Below, piece after piece: positions 16,225 through 24,986 of a DNA stretch of 64,000 bases (position 1 is the stretch's first letter; each line of letters opens with the position of its first letter). The notes beneath the pieces are model-generated. The model saw only the letters and a program-made list of their open reading frames with translations. It searched no databases and had not been told where the DNA came from. A program made the translations under genes and the position numbers. Source of the DNA: Flavobacterium notoginsengisoli (lineage in GTDB: Bacteria; Bacteroidota; Bacteroidia; Flavobacteriales; Flavobacteriaceae); NCBI RefSeq assembly GCF_014207905.1, contig NZ_JACHLB010000002.1:372001-436000 (forward strand). The letters are read 5' to 3'.

Positions 16225-17412
16225 ATGATTTATGCAACGCAACATTATATCGGGAACTATCAACCTGCCCGAACAGAAACGAGAACAGCAATTGCACCGA
16301 CAGTTGGGCGAGTTCGCAAAGTGGATGCAAAGACCAAAAGATGCAAGCCAGGTGCAGAAAGACAAACAGAAATCCGTACCGATAGCTATGCTACCAATGG
16401 TATTCTAAAATGTACGTTTTTGCCTAAACTGAAAACAGCACAATCTGTACAGGCTTGTGAGGAAACAGTAAAAACAGAGAGGGATTTTTATCAGTCCCTT
16501 TCCGAACTTGCCGAGCATTACGGTATCGAGCCAATGCCAACCAAAGATTTTGGCTATCCCTACAATATAGCATTGTCTATGTGGGATATGGAAACCAAAG
16601 TAAAACGCATCAACACAAATTGGGATGGTTTCAATTTGATACAGGATAGTAAGAAAACCTTTTTGACAAGTGAGGAAAGATATAATACAGGCACAACCCT
16701 GTATTATATACCAATTGTGCCATTGTTTCAAATGCTCAAAAACAAAAAGCGTAAAAAGACCGCACAGCTATTATTATCAGTATGCAGTTATCTGTATCAT
16801 ATTGCCGATATACCATATTACAGGCAGGAAGAAAGCAATCTGTATTGGATGTATGAAATGCACAAAGATTGGATAGAACAGGATGATGAAACAGAAGATA
16901 CTCAAAATTATAAACGTGAATTTCAGATAGCTGAATATATAGGCGACAGCATAGAACAGCGACTATTTAACCGAACCAATTTAAAGGTATTTGAAGAGCG
17001 TTTGAACCGATTTAAAAGCCGTGATACATTCGACAAAGAGTGTTACCAAATAGCTTGCAATATGTTCGCCCTTTATACGGAATATCCAACAGCAAGCATT
17101 TTCAGAAATGCACCGATGTACAAGGAAGACCCGGATAACGATGATACCGAAAATGAAGCTATTGGAATGGAAAAGTATATCTCTTTTATAGCCGATACCA
17201 AAGGCTGGCTGTATGAAAGTCTTTCGGACAGTATCAATAATGAGTTTAACGAATATGGTGTAATGGAAGAACCAACCATCAGCAAATGTTTTGACGGAAG
17301 CGAAATAACAGCCACCAACCTTGATTTTGAAAACCGTTTGTTTGCCCTTTTGAACGAGTTATGCGGATTGCTATACGAATATAAAACAACAGAAAATGAA
17401 CACCACAAATAA
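16225..17412 (+). CDS. PRTRC cassette protein, possibly protein F-like
   Basis: A 395-residue soluble protein. The basic N-terminal ~60 residues look disordered. A helical body with many aromatic residues follows (YPYNIALSMWDMETK, then TTLYYIPIVPLFQMLK). No enzymatic motif was recognised. Position between protein C and protein B is the one PRTRC F-type proteins occupy, but the assignment rests on order alone. Its 3' end overlaps protein B by 17 bp, which indicates coupled translation. Confidence 0.6.
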   Translation: MIYATQHYIGNYQPARTETRTAIAPTVGRVRKVDAKTKRCKPGAERQTEIRTDSYATNGILKCTFLPKLKTAQSVQACEETVKTERDFYQSLSELAEHYGIEPMPTKDFGYPYNIALSMWDMETKVKRINTNWDGFNLIQDSKKTFLTSEERYNTGTTLYYIPIVPLFQMLKNKKRKKTAQLLLSVCSYLYHIADIPYYRQEESNLYWMYEMHKDWIEQDDETEDTQNYKREFQIAEYIGDSIEQRLFNRTNLKVFEERLNRFKSRDTFDKECYQIACNMFALYTEYPTASIFRNAPMYKEDPDNDDTENEAIGMEKYISFIADTKGWLYESLSDSINNEFNEYGVMEEPTISKCFDGSEITATNLDFENRLFALLNELCGLLYEYKTTENEHHK

Positions 17413-18118
17413 CATAACTGAGAATTTCGGAACACTATACCATCCCAAATCTGCATTGGTTTTCTACGAAAGCACAGGAATACACACCGATCTGTACGTG
17501 GAGCATTTTGATATGGATAGCAACGGAATGCCTATCAACGCCCATCCATTGACTGTAAAAGAAGCCAATATATTGGCAAAGTCTTTACAGACCGATGAAG
17601 AAAAAAGCAAAGCCTTTTTAAAACCAAAGGGCATTTTACCGACCAATATTTTGCATATCAACCCGAGCGAAAAAGGCACGGTGCTTTGGTACACCAAAGC
17701 ACAGGAACGGAAAATGTATTTTGTAGAAAGTTTGGGCATACCCAACGGCACGGCACAAGTACCGCCAATGATTTGGTTTGCGGGTAAAAACAGCCTTACA
17801 GTCTTTGCTTTGGCAAGCGACAGAAGACCCACAGAGAAAACACCTTTGTATTATGCCCCTTTCTTCAATATCTATGAAGATGGCAAAGTGTGTATGGGTA
17901 CGGTAACTATTGACATCAAAAATTCATCTTCGGTTGAAAAATTTGTACAGGCATGGGAAAGCTATTTTTTTAATAGCTATTTCAGCCACTTATTAGGAAG
18001 CTACAGCCCCATAAAAGGAAATTGCGTAAACGTTTGGAAAGACCTTATCAATACAGATAAACCCTTTCCGAAAGAGGTATTGAAAAAGAATAATAAAACC
18101 CTTAAAAACCTATTGTGA
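17396..18118 (+). CDS. PRTRC system protein B
   Basis: A 240-residue protein with PRTRC B features: PKSALVFYESTGIHTDLYVE, PPMIWFAGKNSLTVFAL near residue 125, and the C-terminal SYFFNSYFSHLLG. No catalytic residues are known. It overlaps the preceding gene by 17 bp and the ThiF gene by 1 bp (TGATG), so the cassette is translationally coupled. Confidence 0.85.
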   Translation: MNTTNNITENFGTLYHPKSALVFYESTGIHTDLYVEHFDMDSNGMPINAHPLTVKEANILAKSLQTDEEKSKAFLKPKGILPTNILHINPSEKGTVLWYTKAQERKMYFVESLGIPNGTAQVPPMIWFAGKNSLTVFALASDRRPTEKTPLYYAPFFNIYEDGKVCMGTVTIDIKNSSSVEKFVQAWESYFFNSYFSHLLGSYSPIKGNCVNVWKDLINTDKPFPKEVLKKNNKTLKNLL

Positions 18119-18924
18119 TGAATACAGAAAAAACAGCCGTTCATTTTACGGATAACTATCTGCTTAATCCGACAAATCCAATTTCGGTAAACCTTATCGG
18201 TGCAGGTGGCACAGGTTCAAAAGTATTAACCGCTTTGATGGAAATGAACTATAGTTTAATTGAGTTAGGGCACGCAGGCTTACAAGTACGCCTGTGGGAC
18301 GATGATGTTATCACAAGCGCCAATTTAGGCAGACAACGCTTTGCCGAAAGCGAAACAGGATTGTACAAATCCGTTGCTTTAATCAATCGTTGCAACCGTT
18401 GGGCAGGTACGAATTGGAAAGCAGAAACCGTAAAATTTGAAAAAGACAAGTTTGGCAAAATATCCGAAAAAGCAAGGGCAAGTATTACTATTACTTGTGT
18501 GGATAATGTACAAGCTAGGTTTGGCGTTGCTGAAATCCTAAAAGAAACAAGCCACCGCAGAAACTATCAAGACGAACCAAAATATTGGTTGGACTTTGGT
18601 AATAGCCAAGATACAGGGCAAGTGTTACTATCTACTATCGGAGAGATAAAGCAACCCAATTCAGAGAAATACCAAACTGTGGCAAGTCTACCATTTGTGA
18701 CCGATGAATTTGGAGAATTATTCAAGCAATCCGAACAAAAAGACAACACGCCAAGTTGCTCGCTTGCCGAAGCACTGGAACACCAAGATTTGTTTATCAA
18801 TTCATCATTAACACAAATGGGTTGCTCCTTATTATGGAACTTGTTTCGCAGAGGAATGACCGAATATAAAGGCTTTTTTCACAATCTTAAAGACTTTCGT
18901 ACCCATCCAATAAAAGTCGCCTAA
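18118..18924 (+). CDS. PRTRC system ThiF-family (E1-like) protein
   Basis: About 268 residues from the ATG at 18118, which shares its A with the stop codon of protein B; a GTG at 18115 is less likely. The Rossmann ATP-binding loop reads LIGAGGTGSKVL and is followed by DDDVITSANLGRQRF, as in E1/ThiF adenylating enzymes that activate the C-terminus of a ubiquitin-like partner. It is the last clear gene of the PRTRC run. Confidence 0.88.
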   Translation: MNTEKTAVHFTDNYLLNPTNPISVNLIGAGGTGSKVLTALMEMNYSLIELGHAGLQVRLWDDDVITSANLGRQRFAESETGLYKSVALINRCNRWAGTNWKAETVKFEKDKFGKISEKARASITITCVDNVQARFGVAEILKETSHRRNYQDEPKYWLDFGNSQDTGQVLLSTIGEIKQPNSEKYQTVASLPFVTDEFGELFKQSEQKDNTPSCSLAEALEHQDLFINSSLTQMGCSLLWNLFRRGMTEYKGFFHNLKDFRTHPIKVA

Positions 18925-18949
18925 ACTGCTCCTGATGGCTATCGGGGCG

Positions 18950-18992
18950 GCAAAAATGCAATTCTTCCCTACGGTCGGAAACGCATTTTTGC
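18950..18992. other. Long imperfect stem-loop after the PRTRC cassette
   Basis: GCAAAAATGC (18950-18959) and GCATTTTTGC (18983-18992) are perfect reverse complements. The loop itself contains TTCC/GGAA complementarity, so a two-step hairpin can form. An 84-codon frame crosses it (18935-19189) but is low-complexity and unlikely to be a gene. It may be a structured DNA or RNA element of the ICE. Confidence 0.4.
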
Positions 18993-19298
18993 GTTCAATC
19001 GGTACAATCACTTTGCCAAAATGTGCCGTTTCACAAATTCCACTCTTTACATTTTATCAAACAGATTGCAAGATTCTTGGTGGGATATTCATCATCCCAT
19101 TTTTTGTATTGGCAAACTTCTTTTCTTTCAACATCTGCGACCAAAGAAAAGAAGCAAAAGAACGTCGCTTGATTAGGTATGGATTTTGATTTAATTCCAG
19201 TTATTTAAGGTGTTATTTTTATTAAATTTGTGGTTCCAAAAAAGTCTAGCTATAAAGAAACGTTTTATCTTGTATGCTAACGCTATTAAATAAAATAT

Positions 19299-19967
19299 AT
19301 GCAAAATATAACAGTTACTTTTAATAAGGAAAGTTTTAATAGAGATTCAGTTACAGATTCTATTAAACTTTGTAGTACATTCAAATATGATGATCCTATT
19401 GAAATACATTCATCAATTCAAAACCTTAATTTCAAGAATCGAAATGAACTTATAGCGGTATTCGAAAAGATAAGAGGAACTGAAGTTAATGATTTGAAAC
19501 TTAAATTTTTTGAGTTAGATTATAGAGAATGGGCTCTAGCAAATTTCTATGAACAGCAAGCATTTAAAAGTTTAGTTTTGATTTATCACTGGCTTGAATT
19601 AAGCCTGTCGAATCCACACGATTTAGATGTCAAGACAAATTTATATAATGAGTTCATTGTGGATTGGAATTATACTCCACGAGTTCAAAATACAATATAT
19701 CTAATTAACGAAAATTATATTATAGATTCAGGAAACAAACCATTATTAGAAAAATTAGTAGATGTAAATCTTTTATGCAGAATTAATATCGTGACAGAAC
19801 TTGAACAATTAACAAATTATTTTATTCCTCTTTTAACTCCTGGTGTTTCTATTGAATATTTGAAATCTAATTCAGATTCTGATGGGTCTAAAACAAATAA
19901 ATTGTGGAAAACCTTACTGAACGAGAGGAATAAAAGAATAAATAATTGGGTTACTAATAGATTCTAA
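19299..19967 (+). CDS. Unknown soluble protein, first gene of a two-gene cargo pair
   Basis: A 222-residue protein rich in Asn, Leu and Glu with mostly helical character and no recognised domain or catalytic motif. Its AT-rich codon use differs from the more GC-rich PRTRC genes next to it, which suggests separate acquisition. The stop codon is separated by one base from the ATG of the membrane protein that follows, so the two form a unit. A defence or toxin role is possible but unsupported by motif. Confidence 0.6.
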   Translation: MQNITVTFNKESFNRDSVTDSIKLCSTFKYDDPIEIHSSIQNLNFKNRNELIAVFEKIRGTEVNDLKLKFFELDYREWALANFYEQQAFKSLVLIYHWLELSLSNPHDLDVKTNLYNEFIVDWNYTPRVQNTIYLINENYIIDSGNKPLLEKLVDVNLLCRINIVTELEQLTNYFIPLLTPGVSIEYLKSNSDSDGSKTNKLWKTLLNERNKRINNWVTNRF

Positions 19968-19968
19968 A

Positions 19969-20487
19969 ATGGAATATTTATACAGGTTACTAAATTTTAA
20001 TGAAAGTATTTTTTATCAGTTTTTAAGTGCAATATTTTCGATTGTTCTTACTGTTACAATAATTTATATCAAAAGAGAAATAGAGAGAAATAATCGAGAA
20101 AACTATTACAATGGAATTGCGACTAAGGATCATATTTTTGGAGATATAAAAATTAAAATTGACGAAGAACTCCCACGTGAAAATTATCTACAGCTCATTA
20201 CTATGTGGGCTATTCAACCTTTATTGTTATTGGTTTTAATTAGTTTCATAGATAACCAAAACACTTACATAAAAATTTGTTTATTTTTTTCCTTAATAAT
20301 TTTCACTCTTTTACATGAGTTTTTAACCGGATTGAAATATTCAGATAATAAAAAATATCAAGTTACAATGCTATTTGTATGGTTAATTTCCTTTAGTATT
20401 CTTAGTTATGAAAAAAACAATATTGAAAAGGAACCGACTAAAAGCAAAACCGCCTATAGCGTAAGAATACATCAGAATTTTACGTAG
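19969..20487 (+). CDS. Unknown four-helix membrane protein, second gene of the cargo pair
   Basis: A 172-residue protein. Hydrophobic helices lie at about 17-36 (SAIFSIVLTVTIIYI), 75-95 (WAIQPLLLLVLISF), 100-120 (ICLFFSLIIFTLLHEF) and 130-147 (VTMLFVWLISFSILSY). A charged cytoplasmic-type loop lies between the first two. There is no known family. A soluble protein plus a small membrane protein is a common layout for abortive-infection pairs; that is analogy only. A hairpin overlaps its stop codon. Confidence 0.6.
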   Translation: MEYLYRLLNFNESIFYQFLSAIFSIVLTVTIIYIKREIERNNRENYYNGIATKDHIFGDIKIKIDEELPRENYLQLITMWAIQPLLLLVLISFIDNQNTYIKICLFFSLIIFTLLHEFLTGLKYSDNKKYQVTMLFVWLISFSILSYEKNNIEKEPTKSKTAYSVRIHQNFT

Positions 20488-20506
20488 CTTTTTAGTGCTA
20501 CTTTTT
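20484..20506. terminator. Bidirectional hairpin between converging genes
   Basis: GTAGC (20484-20488) pairs with GCTAC (20497-20501) and is followed by TTTTT. It overlaps the stop codons of the plus-strand membrane protein and the minus-strand receiver protein. Confidence 0.55.
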
Positions 20507-20923
20507 CATTTTTAAATTCTTATATGAAAAAGAGCTATTGACAGTCTTGTCAATGGCTTTTTTAAAATCATCTGCGTCGCTGCCAATTAGTAAGTAACCT
20601 ACAAAACCGATGTCTAAAAGAGTCTTACCGACCTTCTCATTATCGATATCACTATGAGCAATTAGTTTGATATTGGGATATTTTATCCTTAATTCTTGCA
20701 GTTCTACCAGCACATTCTTGTCGTAAAAATCGAGTTCGATAATACAAATATTGGGAGGAGCTTGTAAGGCGTATAATTGTGATAATCCCTCTTTAATGTT
20801 TTCCGACCGGAACAATACTTCAATTCCTGAAACAATGAGGTCATTGCAAATCAGATCCAAAATTGGGCTTTTATCATAGATAAATGCGAGGGTAATTTTT
20901 TGTAGGTTTTTAATAGCTTCCAT
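20498..20923 (-). CDS. Degenerate receiver-domain protein
   Basis: About 141 residues from the ATG at 20923; the longer frame to 21037 adds a cysteine-rich stretch that looks non-coding. The fold pattern is that of a CheY-type receiver (CIIELDFYDKN with the central Asp, then GFVGYLLIGSDADDFKKAI). The conserved Lys of active receivers is Ile here (YLLIGSD), and no DNA-binding domain follows. It is probably a pseudo-receiver that regulates by protein contact. It lies next to the HTH pair of the ICE. Confidence 0.6.
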   Translation of the reverse strand: MEAIKNLQKITLAFIYDKSPILDLICNDLIVSGIEVLFRSENIKEGLSQLYALQAPPNICIIELDFYDKNVLVELQELRIKYPNIKLIAHSDIDNEKVGKTLLDIGFVGYLLIGSDADDFKKAIDKTVNSSFSYKNLKMKK

Positions 20924-21203
20924 ATCATCATACTTTTGAAGTTGATGTAGCCCTGCTCCAAAAAAGAAGCGCAGGCAACTACACTTACCGCACATTGAGG
21001 CACTGGTATACCCGACAACGAATAAGCGAGCGCCCACGCCTATGGCATGAGCGTTCTTCCTTATTGTCCCGTTGTCTAAAAATTACCAGTTTTCAATGTG
21101 GGACTTAAAGCAAAAACACTTTAAGATTTTCTATATGTTGCTACAAAGATACTAAACTCCTTTTTATACGCACCACTTCTTTAAATAAGTAAAAAAAAAT
21201 TAG

Positions 21204-21506
21204 CTAGTCTTTAGAAATGTTAGTTACATAATTCTTCTCTAATACGGCTAGCAAATCAGCTTGTTTAAAAATAATTTTACCACCTATTTGTATATATGGA
21301 ACTATTTTATCATCACGATATTGCTGTAAAGTTCGCTTGCTGATATGAAGTAGTTTGCACACCTCTTCACCAGAAAGGTAAATTTCCCCGTTCATTACAG
21401 GACGGTAGTTTTTCAGTATTTCTTTTATACGGTTTCTCAACCGTGTTATCATTTCCTTATGGACAATGATCTCTTCGGCTTCATTGGTCAGTAAATCCAT
21501 TCTCAT
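21204..21506 (-). CDS. Excisionase-like HTH protein
   Basis: A 100-residue DNA-binding protein. The C-terminal half holds a MerR/excisionase-type helix-turn-helix (LSGEEVCKLLHISKRTLQQY, then RDDKIVPYIQIGGKIIF). A helical N-terminus probably dimerises. Small proteins like this regulate excision and transfer in CTnDOT-like elements. Its start overlaps the end of the next HTH gene by 26 bp. Confidence 0.82.
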   Translation of the reverse strand: MRMDLLTNEAEEIIVHKEMITRLRNRIKEILKNYRPVMNGEIYLSGEEVCKLLHISKRTLQQYRDDKIVPYIQIGGKIIFKQADLLAVLEKNYVTNISKD

Positions 21507-21792
21507 TTATATTGTTCTGATATACGGCTTTATACAAAGCCTGTACGTCAGAGAGTTTGTAGTAATTTTTACGGTTCAATTTGGAATAAGGCAATAAACC
21601 TTTGTTCTTATAGGTTTGTAAAGTACGTTTGGTAATGCTCATCATCAAACACACTTCCTGGTTGTCGAGCCATTTCTCTTCGTTGAAAATTGGGGTATAT
21701 TTGCAAGTAGCACTTTCAGCTAGTTCCAAAAGCTCCTTTAAATCTTTCCTTATTCCTTCTAATGCGGATTTTTGTATTGCGATAACTTCCAT
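21481..21792 (-). CDS. Excisionase-like HTH protein
   Basis: A 103-residue protein with the same architecture as its neighbour: helical N-terminus, then NQEVCLMMSITKRTLQTYKN and LLPYSKLNRKNYY. It is upstream of, and overlaps, the second HTH gene, so the two are co-expressed. A paired set of this type also occurs at the right end of the window (63.3-64.0 kb). Confidence 0.82.
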   Translation of the reverse strand: MEVIAIQKSALEGIRKDLKELLELAESATCKYTPIFNEEKWLDNQEVCLMMSITKRTLQTYKNKGLLPYSKLNRKNYYKLSDVQALYKAVYQNNINENGFTDQ

Positions 21793-21907
21793 AGCCTGTT
21801 CATTTTTCTGTGAAAGTCGAAGATATTAAGGGTTTTAACAAGGTCGTGGAATGTTGTCGGGTTTGGCTTTGGAAGGCGCTATTTGACAGGTTACTAACTT
21901 ATATAAC

Positions 21908-21939
21908 AAATCGGATAGCCTTAATAGACTATCCGATTT
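21908..21939 (-). terminator. Hairpin downstream of the GHKL ATPase-nuclease gene
   Basis: AAATCGGATAG (21908-21918) pairs perfectly with CTATCCGATTT (21929-21939). It is 25 bp past the stop codon of the minus-strand cargo gene. The T-run is short, so it may act partly as an mRNA-end stabiliser. Confidence 0.6.
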
Positions 21940-21963
21940 ATATATGCGGTTCTATCAGCGTAG

Positions 21964-24012
21964 TTATTTTACAAGTCTTAATTGTGCTGATATTTTTTCA
22001 TCAACCAATTCAGCATACTCTTGTTCAAACTTGTTTTTTACGGATTTATCTTTCACATCCAATTTATTAGCTAGATAGCTCAATTTTCGCTTATTCTGTT
22101 CTATCAGCTCTGACCACTCCATTACATAAACTTCAATATTCTTCTCGGTTTTTTTATCGTACATAAATGGATTATCAGGAAAGCCTAATCTTCGAGAATT
22201 TACTTGTGATTTAGCATATTTTGTTAAACGTGATGAGATTAAAAGCAGTTTGTATTTTACTTTTTCGTTTGGTAATGCAGAATGTTGTTCAATTGTAAAA
22301 GCATAATCATCAATTTGATTTAACTCTTTTTTGCTAATTGCACATTTGGGAGATTTCAATTCTACAACCATTATTTCTTTGACATCTGAATCAGTTATCT
22401 TTTCGTTGAAAAAGAATAAATCGGTTATATTATTTAATCCGTCTTCACCCAATTCAATTAAATTATCATCGTCTTTTGTTGGTTCATAATTGAAATGTTT
22501 ATCTCTTAACTCAATCAAGATGTTGCCAATTTTCTTGTCTGACCATAATTTAGGTGTTCCATTATAATTCTCTCCGAATAACCACAGTTCATCTTCAACT
22601 ATTTTATGTAGTTGACTTCTTTCCTTTAAGTGTTTTGATAGCTCTCCGTATGTTAACTCGTGAAGAAAATCCAAAAATTCAGTTTTATCCGCTACAACAC
22701 TAGCAAAGTGAACCACATCTTCTAAATCTGTTTTCTCTAATAAATTTTGAAATTTTTCTAAACTCTCTTCAGAAAGCTTTAATACCTTATTAAATATATA
22801 TTCAATATTCCCATTGCTAATCGCTTTGTCGAGTAAAGGATATAAAAAGTTTCTTATTTTATCATCTTTTTGAATAAGTTGATGTTCATCTTCTAGTAAA
22901 TAAGCTACTTTTTTAAATAGAACTTCTTGTGATTTCGATGCAGGCAGTTCATTGTTTTGGTAAGGATAATATTTATCACTTTCTAAAGAATTTAGGAACT
23001 TCTCGAACCTTTTGTTTTTAGCCTTGAAAAAATTATTAATTGTATCCTTAATAGTATTTTTTAGATTATTTATTTCTGCTTCTCCCAGTGCTTCTAAATC
23101 CAAATTTCTAAATAAATCGGCATTCAACATTGGAGATTCTATATAAATAAACCAAGTCCCTAAGTCTGACGTATACCAATCAGAAGAATAGGTATATTCG
23201 TGTGCAACACTTTTTAAACCTGCATTATCAGTTTGAAAAAATACCTTTACTTTGTTTAAACTTGAATTAATATTATAGAAGTAAAAATTTAACTCATGGG
23301 CTTTACCTTTTTTATCGACGTATTCAATTGTCTTTTTTGAAGGCTTGTCTATTACGAAATGTTCCCTTTTTAAAGCACTTCCATTTATAGTGAAGTTTAC
23401 GGTATTGTGAAAAATCTCAAATGGGTAATGTTCAAATATTGCTTGATTAATATTTTGAGATAAAAAGTGTTCGTGTATTTTATTTCTTTTAGCCAGCTTC
23501 TCCTGTTTGTTATGATGAAGTTGTTCGATAACAACTTTGTAATATGGGTTGTGTTCTCCTTCAAGATACTCATAGTCAACTTTAAATTCAGTTTCTTCTA
23601 ATTGAGCATCATTAAAGTCCAATGTGTCCATACTGAATTTAGTCTTTGAAAACTGTTTTTTGATTTTATCAAATCCAATAGTTTCAATGTGCATCAATTC
23701 TCCAATTTGTAAAGAACTAAATCTTCCAATTCCTTGACCACTTGCTTTTGAAGTAGTTCCGATTTCTAAAATCCTCTTATCAAATTCATTGAACGGAACT
23801 CCAAATCCGTCATCTATTATTTCAATACTCTTAATAGGCGACTTAATATTTGCTTCATTAACGTACTCAATGTTAATTTTAATATTTTTTGATTCCGCTT
23901 GCAATGAATTGTTAATTAATTCACGGAAAGCCTGAAATGTATCTCTATACTTCGTCAAGAGGTCTTTTATTACTCGTGTATTAGTTGTTATCTTTTTAGA
24001 TGTTGACTTCAT
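21964..24012 (-). CDS. GHKL-type ATPase fused to a PD-(D/E)XK nuclease-like domain (candidate defence protein)
   Basis: A 682-residue protein. The N-terminus is a GHKL ATP-binding domain of the Hsp90/MutL/MORC class: RELINNSLQAE (E31, N35), IIDDGFG (66-71) and the G-box SGQGIGRFSS (92-96). Residues ~110-500 form a transducer and helical region. Near the C-terminus, ITDLFFF (D531), VVELKSP (E551, K553) and Q566 follow the D-x(n)-E-x-K pattern of PD-(D/E)XK nucleases, like that of Shedu-type DUF4263 domains. It stands alone as cargo between the HTH pair and the tra operon. Defence is inferred from architecture and place. Confidence 0.7.
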   Translation of the reverse strand: MKSTSKKITTNTRVIKDLLTKYRDTFQAFRELINNSLQAESKNIKINIEYVNEANIKSPIKSIEIIDDGFGVPFNEFDKRILEIGTTSKASGQGIGRFSSLQIGELMHIETIGFDKIKKQFSKTKFSMDTLDFNDAQLEETEFKVDYEYLEGEHNPYYKVVIEQLHHNKQEKLAKRNKIHEHFLSQNINQAIFEHYPFEIFHNTVNFTINGSALKREHFVIDKPSKKTIEYVDKKGKAHELNFYFYNINSSLNKVKVFFQTDNAGLKSVAHEYTYSSDWYTSDLGTWFIYIESPMLNADLFRNLDLEALGEAEINNLKNTIKDTINNFFKAKNKRFEKFLNSLESDKYYPYQNNELPASKSQEVLFKKVAYLLEDEHQLIQKDDKIRNFLYPLLDKAISNGNIEYIFNKVLKLSEESLEKFQNLLEKTDLEDVVHFASVVADKTEFLDFLHELTYGELSKHLKERSQLHKIVEDELWLFGENYNGTPKLWSDKKIGNILIELRDKHFNYEPTKDDDNLIELGEDGLNNITDLFFFNEKITDSDVKEIMVVELKSPKCAISKKELNQIDDYAFTIEQHSALPNEKVKYKLLLISSRLTKYAKSQVNSRRLGFPDNPFMYDKKTEKNIEVYVMEWSELIEQNKRKLSYLANKLDVKDKSVKNKFEQEYAELVDEKISAQLRLVK

Positions 24013-24118
24013 TTTTTGCGTATATTTTGATTAGGAAAAGCTGTAGAACTCGTTTGCAGATTTCAAAGTTAGACAAATAACCACTTATCTATCGTATTAG
24101 ATATGATTAATTGTTGTA

Positions 24119-24391
24119 TTAATGAGTACTTTCCACTGCCGTCATATGCTTCTTTTTTTCTTTTTTTTCATGCGAATAAGCCCACAATGATAGTAGTCCA
24201 AAAATAATCATTGCATAAGCGATCCATTTCCCTAATCGTTCAATAAACTTTATAGCGACGGATTTTTCATAAGATGAGAAACCTTCAGCCCCCATAGAAT
24301 CTCGCCTGTAAAACTTTCGACGGTTAATCCAGTAACGTAGTCCTAAGCCTAAAACCAAAAATAATATCCCTATAACCAATGATGCAACCAT
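24119..24391 (-). CDS. Small ICE membrane protein (tra-region)
   Basis: A 90-residue protein with two hydrophobic helices (VASLVIGILFLVLGLGLRYWI and WIAYAMIIFGLLSLWAY) around a basic loop with NRRKFYRRDSMGAEGFSSYE. Proteins of this pattern sit at the end of tra operons in Bacteroidota ICEs and are sometimes mislabelled as transporter permeases. No function is known. It lies 134 bp after traQ. Confidence 0.65.
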   Translation of the reverse strand: MVASLVIGILFLVLGLGLRYWINRRKFYRRDSMGAEGFSSYEKSVAIKFIERLGKWIAYAMIIFGLLSLWAYSHEKKEKKKHMTAVESTH

Positions 24392-24525
24392 AGTCTTTTC
24401 TTTTATTTTTTCTTCTGATAAATTTAAAAAATATTGATGACCCTTTAAAATTATCCCTATCTAAAACCCTATAAATCAAAATGACTTACCTTTCGATAAG
24501 CCATTTGATCTGTGTATATATTAAC

Positions 24526-24975
24526 TTAGTCACTTGTGTTAAACTGAAAACTCAACTGTTTTTCGTTTCCAAAACTGTCCGAAATCCAAATCTCAAAAGA
24601 TTGTGATACGGCAGATGTAGAAGTGTAATACAATCGGAACTGTTCAGCAGGCAATGGGTACAAGTCGTTTGGTAAATATGGCGGTTCATCATACTGTTTT
24701 AAGGAACCTTGACCATCGTACTGAAAGTAGCGTAAAGCATACTGCGTACCCGTGTAATTCCCCTTTCGCTGTATAGTAATGCGTATTTCTACGGTTTGCC
24801 CCTTGGTAATATTTTTCGGCACGGGCATTACTTTAACCTCAAAAGGAAAATCATTCTGTATTTCTAGTTCATCATCTTTACTACAAGATACCAGCGAAAC
24901 CGAAGCTGTGAGGATTGCCAAGAATACATAAATTGGCTGTAATCCTATTCTGAATTTTTTGAATATTGCTATCAT
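24526..24975 (-). CDS. traQ: Conjugative transposon protein TraQ (DUF3872 lipoprotein)
   Basis: A 149-residue protein with a lipoprotein signal: hydrophobic FLAILTASVSLVSC ending at the lipobox cysteine, then SKDDE. The body matches DUF3872, beta-rich with VEIRITIQRKGNYTGTQYAL. It is probably an outer-membrane-attached part of the mating apparatus. It is the last core gene of the traE-traQ operon, 11 bp after traO. Confidence 0.85.
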   Translation of the reverse strand: MIAIFKKFRIGLQPIYVFLAILTASVSLVSCSKDDELEIQNDFPFEVKVMPVPKNITKGQTVEIRITIQRKGNYTGTQYALRYFQYDGQGSLKQYDEPPYLPNDLYPLPAEQFRLYYTSTSAVSQSFEIWISDSFGNEKQLSFQFNTSD

Positions 24976-24986
24976 CGTTTTACGCT

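Noticed and set aside
18935..19189. 84-codon plus-strand frame after the ThiF gene
   Set aside because: Low-complexity hydrophobic product, crosses a strong stem-loop, and shows no recognised family.
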